Source: DTU015 sp964406505
GTDB lineage: Bacteria; Bacillota; Sulfobacillia; Fermentithermobacillales; Fermentithermobacillaceae
NCBI GenBank assembly: GCA_964406505.1
Contig: CAYORX010000032.1
Coordinates: 1-11,585 of the forward strand
Direction of reading: 5' to 3'
DNA: 11,585 nucleotides
Positions 6,603-11,585 of the stretch are shown here, one piece after another. The notes under the pieces were generated by a model that saw only the letters and a program-made list of their open reading frames with translations, had not been told where the DNA came from and made no database searches. The translations under genes were made by a program, and so were the position numbers. Each line of letters opens with the position of its first letter. Positions within the stretch are counted from its first letter, which is position 1.

Positions 6603-7382
6603 ATGAGCTGTGCAACAAATCACTTAGAAGAAACAATTTTAAACGTATTTCGCGGCGTTTCTGCAACAGCGTTTTCTACGCTTTGGCTGGAGCTTCTTAC
6701 ATCCGAGCCTGCCGAAGATGGTACAGGAGGAGTGCCTCCAACGTATGCAGGATATGGACGAAAGCAAATAGCGTTTACTCCGCCGGCCCCTTTGTCGGGT
6801 AGCATAGGCTTTATGAATGACGCAGAAATAGAGTTTGCAAGAGCAGAGGAGGACGGGGCGAGCATTACGCACGTCGCAATTTACAATAGCCAAACAGGAG
6901 GCGTAATGCTTCTTAAATCGGCCTTGAACTCCGAGAAACAAATTAAAGCAGGTGCAGCCCCCGTAATCAGAATTAATGAGGCAAAGTTTTGGTTAACAGG
7001 CGATTTTTCAACATACTGCAAGCAGAAGATATTAGGCCTCTTTAGGAGTCAAAACTTTGCTGGAGTAACCCCTTACGTCACATTGTTTAACGGTGACCCG
7101 GAGGCTGGAGGGGCAGAGTTGGCAGGAGGAAATTACTCAAGGCAAGCAGTTACATTCTCAGCACCATCTGAGTTGCCGAACGGGCAAAAGATAATTTCAA
7201 ACTCAGAGGACGTAAGCTTTCCGGCCGCTACGGTTCTTCTGGGTCCGTATAATTATGACTGTATTTTTGACGGAGCGGCTTCCCCCAATCTGTTGGCTAA
7301 AAAGGTAGGCACATCGGACACATACGGAATTGGGGATATAACGAGGTATTATGCAGGGAGCCTGTCGATCACTATTAACTAA
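6603..7382 (+). CDS. Tail-tip structural protein with a duplicated beta domain
   Basis: This 259-residue protein begins right after the Dit-like gene, with AAGGAGG overlapping that gene's end. It consists of two copies of one domain, at about residues 8-131 and 140-259. Matching pairs are 'LWLELLTSEPAEDGTG' with 'PYVTLFNGDPEAGGAEL', 'GYGRKQIAF' with 'NYSRQAVTF', 'MNDAEIEF' with 'NSEDVSF', 'HVAIYNSQTGGVMLLKSAL' with 'DCIFDGAASPNLLAKKVG', and 'KFWLTGDF' with 'SLSITIN'. The pattern (VxLFTSDP, GG.YxRQ.VTF, NS..V.FP, G.L.ITI) is that of a small phage structural family usually found as one domain of about 120 residues near tail genes. Its exact role is unknown; its place between the two Dit-like parts suggests the tail tip. 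The second copy keeps the family pattern better than the first. Confidence 0.75.
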   Translation: MSCATNHLEETILNVFRGVSATAFSTLWLELLTSEPAEDGTGGVPPTYAGYGRKQIAFTPPAPLSGSIGFMNDAEIEFARAEEDGASITHVAIYNSQTGGVMLLKSALNSEKQIKAGAAPVIRINEAKFWLTGDFSTYCKQKILGLFRSQNFAGVTPYVTLFNGDPEAGGAELAGGNYSRQAVTFSAPSELPNGQKIISNSEDVSFPAATVLLGPYNYDCIFDGAASPNLLAKKVGTSDTYGIGDITRYYAGSLSITIN

Positions 7383-7386
7383 CTTA

Positions 7387-7395
7387 GAGAGGAGG
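7387..7395 (+). promoter_or_regulatory. Ribosome binding site choosing GTG 7403 over TTG 7397
   Basis: GAGAGGAGG ends at 7395. The in-frame TTG at 7397 is only one base away, too close to be used, whereas GTG at 7403 is seven bases away. The product then begins MSYTRFDLSKFDL. Confidence 0.75.
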
Positions 7396-7402
7396 CTTGC
7401 AC

Positions 7403-8107
7403 GTGAGTTATACAAGATTTGATTTATCAAAATTTGATTTAGGTAGCACAAGCGGACATGCTAAAGAACGTACCGTTGTATTTAGTAATATCTGTTTTAT
7501 GAGCGTTGGCGTGGGCCGCACGGTGGCGAGAGGTGATAAATTCACCAACAGCGTGCAAGCCGAAATAGGCCTACATGGCCTGCGCAAACGAAGCGGTGCT
7601 ATATTATCGAGTTTAATGTTATGCGATGTAGGTTTATTTTATAATGCCATACGGAGCGTAAGTGTCGGTGATTCATGCGGCGCAGCTGTGGTACTAAACA
7701 AAGTAAGACGTAATATCATTTCTTTTAATCAAGAAACAAAATCAAGCATTCTTTTGTCTAAACAAATAAGTAGAAAAAATACTTTAATATTTTCTGCTCT
7801 GGCATTTGTTTTGTTAAGTAAAGGCAGGGCAAGGTTGTTTGAGATAAACGAGGTTTTTGATTCATTTGTAGACTCTAAAAACTTTCGTGAAATACATATG
7901 ACAATCGATATTAAAATTTTGCCGGGCGATGAGCTAATCATAGATTCGGAATACGCCAACGTTTCACTTAATGGTGTTAGCATAGCCGATAAATATGCCG
8001 GGGATGAGTTTATTTACTTGACCAAGGATGTTGCGGCGGTAAAGATTACTCCGTTAGGTGGGGGTACACTCGAAGGAATAATTGCGTATAACGAGGGGTG
8101 GTTATAA
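7403..8107 (+). CDS. Tail protein with Dit-like C-terminal domain
   Basis: The product is 234 residues. It opens with MSYTRFDLSKFDLGSTSGHA. Residues about 25-160 are an unrecognised segment rich in Ser, Val and Leu with several basic residues and no clear motif; weak repetition around short 'S/A-V-x-x-S' strands suggests stacked beta elements. The C-terminal 70 residues are informative: 'IDIKILPGDELIIDSEYANV', 'SLNGVSIADKYAGDEFIYLT', and a final 'GTLEGIIAYNEGWL'. The order PGD-x-L-x-ID, then V-x-LNG, then a Y-x-GD loop, then a closing IAY...WL strand is that of the end of the galectin-like second domain of Dit proteins. The gene therefore may supply the part missing from the protein at 6071. 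Its stop overlaps the next start (TAATG). The N-terminal function is unknown. Confidence 0.65.
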   Translation: MSYTRFDLSKFDLGSTSGHAKERTVVFSNICFMSVGVGRTVARGDKFTNSVQAEIGLHGLRKRSGAILSSLMLCDVGLFYNAIRSVSVGDSCGAAVVLNKVRRNIISFNQETKSSILLSKQISRKNTLIFSALAFVLLSKGRARLFEINEVFDSFVDSKNFREIHMTIDIKILPGDELIIDSEYANVSLNGVSIADKYAGDEFIYLTKDVAAVKITPLGGGTLEGIIAYNEGWL

Positions 8108-10119
8108 TGTTAGAAGTCTATGATAAAAACTTAAAACGAATCGCTTTCTTACAAAATGCATATAACATAAAAAGGACGTCAGTCTTGGATGGTATCGGCA
8201 GCCTAAGTTTTAAGTTACCAAAGGACGACCCCAAAGTCGAGTTTTGCGAATATATGAATTTTGTGAAATATGTAGTTAAGGTAAACGGTGAAAACAAACG
8301 CACGGATTATTATCGCATAGCCGAAAAACCAAGTGACGTTGATGATGGTAAGCCGACGATTGATTTTTATTGTGAGCATGGAATCATTACTTTAATTGAC
8401 AAGCTTCTTTTTGGTTCGTATACAATTGGCGGTTTGGGATATTATACAGCTCAGGCCCTGGAGTGGATATTAAACAAACAAGACCCGGTCTTCTGGCAAC
8501 TTGGTGATTGTGATTTTGCAAGGCAGTTTCAGTATAACTGGAGTCAAGAAAACTTACTCACAGCATTGTTTAGTATTCCTAATCGTTTCAGCGAAGACTA
8601 TATATTTGAGTATAATATGGAAACATTCCCATGGACCGTAAGCCTTAAAAGGCTTGATGTGGATGCTCCCCCAAAGTATTTTATACGGAAACGCCTTAAT
8701 CAGCTTCACATAAAAAAGGCAGGGGACGCTAAGCAACTGGCCACAAGGATTTATCCGCTGGGATATGGCGAGGGAGTTAATCAGTTGACCATAAGGGATG
8801 TTAACGGTGGCGTCCCATATCTACAGGCACCGAAGCACATTACCGATAAATATGGGATTATTGAAAGGCCTTTTATCGATAGGAGGTTTACGAATGCAGA
8901 AAACCTTAAAGCCCGGGCTCAGGTTTTGTTGGATGGTTATTCTCAGCCATACGAGGAATATGAGTTATCGGTTTCTGACTTGTTTACGTCAACCAGCTTA
9001 GTCGATCCCCTGCCAAACGCAGGCGACATTGTTAGTATTCCTTCGAACGACATAAAAACATTTATAACCGCTGTAACGAATACGCTTGACAACCCGGGAG
9101 AGGTAACCTTATCAATTGCCAATAGGCCGAGGGATATCGCTTCGTCGATAAGTAACTTGGCCGATAGGCAAAGAATTGAGCAGATATATTCTCAAGGAGC
9201 AACAAATATATTTTCCTATACGTTTAGGGATAATGCAGATGAAAATAATCCTTTAAAAGAAAGTTTTCTAATCCCGCAGGAGGCTGTTAAAATCAATAGC
9301 GTAATGCTCAAGTTTGAATTAAGAAACTTTAGGGCATATGAAAAAGGGGCGTCTGCCGGAGCTGCACAAAGTAGTACAAGTTCAGCCGGTGGAGGTCAAA
9401 GCAGTACGAGTTCGGATGGCGGGGCGCAAAGCAGTACAAGCTCAGCAGGCGGAGGTCAACAAAGTTCCACAAATGCAGGGGGCTTAACGGCAACGACAAC
9501 GACAAGTGGAGGCGGCGGCGTCACCTCTTCTGATGCCAAGGTTCTTGATGCTCAGTCAACGTACGACGCAGGTCCCGGAGGTCCCGGGCACGCCAATCAT
9601 AACCATGGTATAATTGCTGGGACTTGGTTGCAAATCGCCGGTACTCCCGGGGGTGCCGTACAGTGGACGCCATCTGGTGGTCACAGTCATTCCGCGCATA
9701 CGCATAACGTAATGCTTGAGAACCATTCACATAGCGTAACCATAGATTCACATACTCACTCATTTAGTGTAAGTCCGCATTCCCATTCGTTCTCCATTGG
9801 CTCACACTCTCATAGTTTTTCTATATCGGACCATACTCATACATTTGAAGTAAGAGAGCATACACATGAGTTAATCTATGGAATATTTGAGGCAGGTAGA
9901 GCCGATAGCGTTGTTTTGCGGGTGGATGGGGCTTTGGTTCCGATAGGACCCGACGTGAGGGAAATTGATATCGCCCCTTATTTGTCGACAGACGGGGGCG
10001 GAAAGATTTTAAGGGGTGCATATCACAGTATAGAGTTATTGCCCAATAAACTAACAGGAATACTTGGTTCTATTACGGTTCAATTGTTTATACAATCGCA
10101 AGGTGGAGGGGATTATTAA
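8107..10119 (+). CDS. Tail hub / Tal-like protein with HxH array
   Basis: The ATG at 8107 overlaps the previous stop and follows GAGGGGTG; an in-frame GTG at 8098 has no better site, so I take 670 residues. Residues 1-350 resemble the N-terminal hub of phage minor structural / tail endopeptidase-like proteins: 'LEVYDKNLKRIAFLQNAYNI', 'GSLSFKLPKDDP', 'DYYRIAEKPSD', 'FYCEHGIITLIDKLLFG', and 'RIYPLGYGEG...LTI'. Residues about 385-412 hold 'SVMLKFELRNFRAYEKG'. A Gln-Ser-Thr-Gly low-complexity linker spans about 416-475. Residues 495-587 carry HANHNH and then an HxH array; residues 588-670 form a closing beta domain ('YGIFEAGRADSVVLRVDG' to 'VQLFIQSQGG'). The array suggests a trimeric metal-bound needle. 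No peptidase or lysozyme active site was recognised, so host cell-wall cleavage is not supported. Confidence 0.82.
   Translation: MLEVYDKNLKRIAFLQNAYNIKRTSVLDGIGSLSFKLPKDDPKVEFCEYMNFVKYVVKVNGENKRTDYYRIAEKPSDVDDGKPTIDFYCEHGIITLIDKLLFGSYTIGGLGYYTAQALEWILNKQDPVFWQLGDCDFARQFQYNWSQENLLTALFSIPNRFSEDYIFEYNMETFPWTVSLKRLDVDAPPKYFIRKRLNQLHIKKAGDAKQLATRIYPLGYGEGVNQLTIRDVNGGVPYLQAPKHITDKYGIIERPFIDRRFTNAENLKARAQVLLDGYSQPYEEYELSVSDLFTSTSLVDPLPNAGDIVSIPSNDIKTFITAVTNTLDNPGEVTLSIANRPRDIASSISNLADRQRIEQIYSQGATNIFSYTFRDNADENNPLKESFLIPQEAVKINSVMLKFELRNFRAYEKGASAGAAQSSTSSAGGGQSSTSSDGGAQSSTSSAGGGQQSSTNAGGLTATTTTSGGGGVTSSDAKVLDAQSTYDAGPGGPGHANHNHGIIAGTWLQIAGTPGGAVQWTPSGGHSHSAHTHNVMLENHSHSVTIDSHTHSFSVSPHSHSFSIGSHSHSFSISDHTHTFEVREHTHELIYGIFEAGRADSVVLRVDGALVPIGPDVREIDIAPYLSTDGGGKILRGAYHSIELLPNKLTGILGSITVQLFIQSQGGGDY
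9367..9456 (+). repeat. Three tandem 30-base repeats (10-residue linker)
   Basis: Units at 9367-9396, 9397-9426 and 9427-9456 encode QSSTSSAGGG, QSSTSSDGGA and QSSTSSAGGG, followed by a shortened fourth copy (QQSSTNAGG). The units differ at several third positions, so the repeat is old or under selection for protein. It forms a flexible linker before the His-rich shaft. Confidence 0.85.
9682..9867 (+). repeat. HxH array with a strict 9-residue period
   Basis: HxH motifs start at residues 531, 540, 549, 558, 567, 576 and 585 of the hub protein, exactly 9 apart, with another at 526. The intervening six residues alternate polar and hydrophobic (SFSVSP, SFSIGS, SFSISD), as in a beta-stranded shaft. 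In the T4 gp37 needle, HxH motifs from three chains coordinate iron ions; the same arrangement is inferred here. Confidence 0.85.
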
Positions 10120-11552
10120 TGAGTCTTGAAACAATGTACAGGGGTAAAGCATTTTCCCCGAGTACTTTATTAACACAAGCAATAAACGTTTCGGCGACAA
10201 GAATTTATGTTGCTGATGTATCTGTCTTCCCGGACGCGCCAAATCTGGCCGTCATAGGGACTGAGGGGATAGGCGAGGTAATTAAATATTCTTCCAAAGG
10301 AACAGATTTTTTGGATGGTGTCCAACGAGGCGTAGACGGGATTGCCCAAGACTGGAATGCTGGAGAGAGCATTTCCAGAAACTTTACAAAGATGGATTAT
10401 GAAGCTTTGAGGCAAAACATTATAGACATCGACGAAAGGCTTGGCAATATTGATGTTGCTGGTTCTGAGATTGCTTCGACGCAAGCGGCTTCACGAGAGA
10501 ATATCGTCGATAATGATACGCCTTCAATAGCCTTTGGAAAGCTCAGAAAGTGGTATGCAGATTTAAAAGCCTTGGCATGGAAAACTACGGTTGCTACAGT
10601 GGATATTGACAACTCCTCGGTTACTAACGCGAAGTTAGCAAACGTCGCAGCAAAAACCGTTAAAGGCAACCTCGGTACCGCTGCCGCCGCTCCATCTGAT
10701 GTGACAATGTTGGATGTGACCGAGTATGGTTTGAGTAGGGGAACAGTCTCAACGACCGTAGGGGACGCCGAAAGTATTCCGGTTTCTGTTTCTGAAACTT
10801 CTTTAAAGAAAGTCACGTGGGCAAATATTAAAGCGGCGCTTAAAACTTACTTTGATACGTTATACAACAAGTATACGCACCCGTCGTTTGATACCAAGAC
10901 TGCTGGTTTGTATAAGATTGCAGTGAATGACGAAGGGCACGTATCGAATGCGTTGGCTGTCACAAAAGAGGATATTACCGCATTAGGGGTACCTGGGCAA
11001 GACACAACGTATGGTGTAGCCACAACGGTTGTGGAAGGTTTGATGAGCGCCTCTGACAAAGCAAAGCTAAACAACATTGCGGCGAACGCAGATGTCAGCG
11101 TTAATTCTGACTGGAATGCTTCAAGTGGTAAAGCTCAAATACTAAACAAGCCGTCTATTCCGACTGTCGCTGGTGATGTAGGTTTGGGCAATGTAGATAA
11201 CGTAAAGCAAATGCCTATAAGTGGTGGAGTACTAGAAAATTACAGAGAGAAACTTGTTACTTTATCAGGCACATATACTACTATAAATTTATCATTAGGT
11301 AATGTATTTACTCATACCTTGACAGGCAACACAACATATTCAATCACAAATGCAGTAAATTCACAAGCACATTCATTTACCTTAATAATAAATATGGGTA
11401 GTCTTGTTAGAACATTAACTTTCCCAGCAAGTGTAAAATGGCAAGGTGGAGATATACCTGATATGTCAACTGCTAATAAGACTTATATATTAACCTTTGT
11501 GACAATTAACGGAGGCACAACTTGGCTAGGTATGTTCGGGGGTGAGTTCTAA
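10119..11552 (+). CDS. Tail fibre / receptor-binding protein
   Basis: The product is 477 residues, with a start overlapping the hub stop (TAATG) and a GGTGGAGGGG site upstream. Residues 1-100 ('AFSPSTLLTQAINVSATRIY', 'VADVSVFPDAPNLAVIGTE', 'GVQRGVDGIAQDWNAGESIS') match an N-terminal domain that attaches fibres to tail tips in Bacillota phages. A helical, probably coiled region follows (about 90-155). Residues 165-198 contain 'NAKLANVAAKTVKGNLGTAA', common in fibre shafts. Residues 262-365 hold fibre-shaft modules: 'YGVATTVVEGLMSASDKAKL', 'DVSVNSDWNASSGKAQILNK' and 'VGLGNVDNVKQMPISGG'. The C-terminal 105 residues ('TTINLSLGNVFTHTLTGNTT', 'FPASVKWQGGDIPD', 'GGTTWLGMFGGEF') are a widely shared fibre tip domain. 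The C-terminal coding sequence differs sharply from the rest in base use. The receptor is unknown. Confidence 0.82.
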   Translation: MSLETMYRGKAFSPSTLLTQAINVSATRIYVADVSVFPDAPNLAVIGTEGIGEVIKYSSKGTDFLDGVQRGVDGIAQDWNAGESISRNFTKMDYEALRQNIIDIDERLGNIDVAGSEIASTQAASRENIVDNDTPSIAFGKLRKWYADLKALAWKTTVATVDIDNSSVTNAKLANVAAKTVKGNLGTAAAAPSDVTMLDVTEYGLSRGTVSTTVGDAESIPVSVSETSLKKVTWANIKAALKTYFDTLYNKYTHPSFDTKTAGLYKIAVNDEGHVSNALAVTKEDITALGVPGQDTTYGVATTVVEGLMSASDKAKLNNIAANADVSVNSDWNASSGKAQILNKPSIPTVAGDVGLGNVDNVKQMPISGGVLENYREKLVTLSGTYTTINLSLGNVFTHTLTGNTTYSITNAVNSQAHSFTLIINMGSLVRTLTFPASVKWQGGDIPDMSTANKTYILTFVTINGGTTWLGMFGGEF

Positions 11553-11585
11553 TGTTAGCTGATAGAGTTAGAATTGGTAGAAAGA
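11552..11585 (+). CDS. Unidentified downstream gene, 5' end only
   Basis: An ATG at 11552 overlaps the stop of the fibre gene in the same TAATG arrangement used by the two genes before it, with GGGGGTG upstream as ribosome binding site. Only eleven codons (MLADRVRIGRK) are inside the window. By position it should be another tail-tip, fibre-associated or pre-lysis gene, but the fragment is too short to identify. Confidence 0.6.
   Translation, partial: MLADRVRIGRK

Noticed and set aside
11220..11552. A diversity-generating retroelement variable region at the end of the fibre gene.
   Set aside because: No reverse transcriptase, template repeat or near-identical copy of this segment is in the window, and the domain does not look like a C-type lectin fold. 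The composition change is better explained by recombination.

Overview
The window is a late structural-gene segment of a tailed bacteriophage or integrated prophage with siphovirus morphology. All genes are on the + strand, tightly packed, and in the classic order: capsid, neck, tail tube, tail chaperone, tape measure, distal tail, tail tip, fibre. Purine-rich AGGAGG-type ribosome binding sites before almost every gene, GTG and TTG starts, moderate AT-richness and the protein families (TP901-type tape measure, Sipho_tail distal tail protein, Tal-like hub with HxH repeats) point to a host in the Bacillota, most likely a clostridial or related anaerobic lineage. The sequence does not show the exact host, or whether this is a free phage or a prophage: no integrase, att site or bacterial gene is present.

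Layout: 1-152 is the 3' end of a probable major capsid protein. 171-1853 holds five small head-to-tail genes: a HeH/LEM-like small protein, a gp6-like connector, a head-closure protein, an HK97-gp10-like protein and a probable tail terminator. 1881-2471 is the probable major tail tube protein. 2503-3148 is the two-frame tail assembly chaperone, G plus its T extension, where a +1 frameshift at a TTT-C site is predicted. 3165-6074 is the tape measure protein. 6071-8107 is the distal-tail region: a short Dit-like protein, a protein made of two copies of one domain, and a third protein ending in what looks like the missing C-terminal part of Dit. 8107-10119 is the tail hub/Tal-like protein with a low-complexity linker and a regular His-x-His array. 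10119-11552 is a tail fibre, and another gene begins at 11552. There is no gap above about 35 bases between genes and no promoter or terminator that I can support, so the whole stretch looks like one operon read from an upstream late promoter.

How the genes work together: the small neck proteins join the DNA-filled capsid to the tail. The chaperone pair coats the tape measure while tube subunits polymerise to a length set by the tape measure, and the terminator caps the tube. The distal tail, hub and fibre proteins form the host-recognition tip.

The points most worth a second look are the strictly 9-residue-spaced HxH array in the hub, the apparent distribution of the Dit C-terminal fold over separate genes, the +1 (not -1) frameshift geometry in the chaperone, and two CpG-poor patches (within the tape measure and at the 3' end of the fibre) with sharp edges that suggest recombination. 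I see no defence system, diversity-generating retroelement, CRISPR array, RNA gene or insertion sequence.
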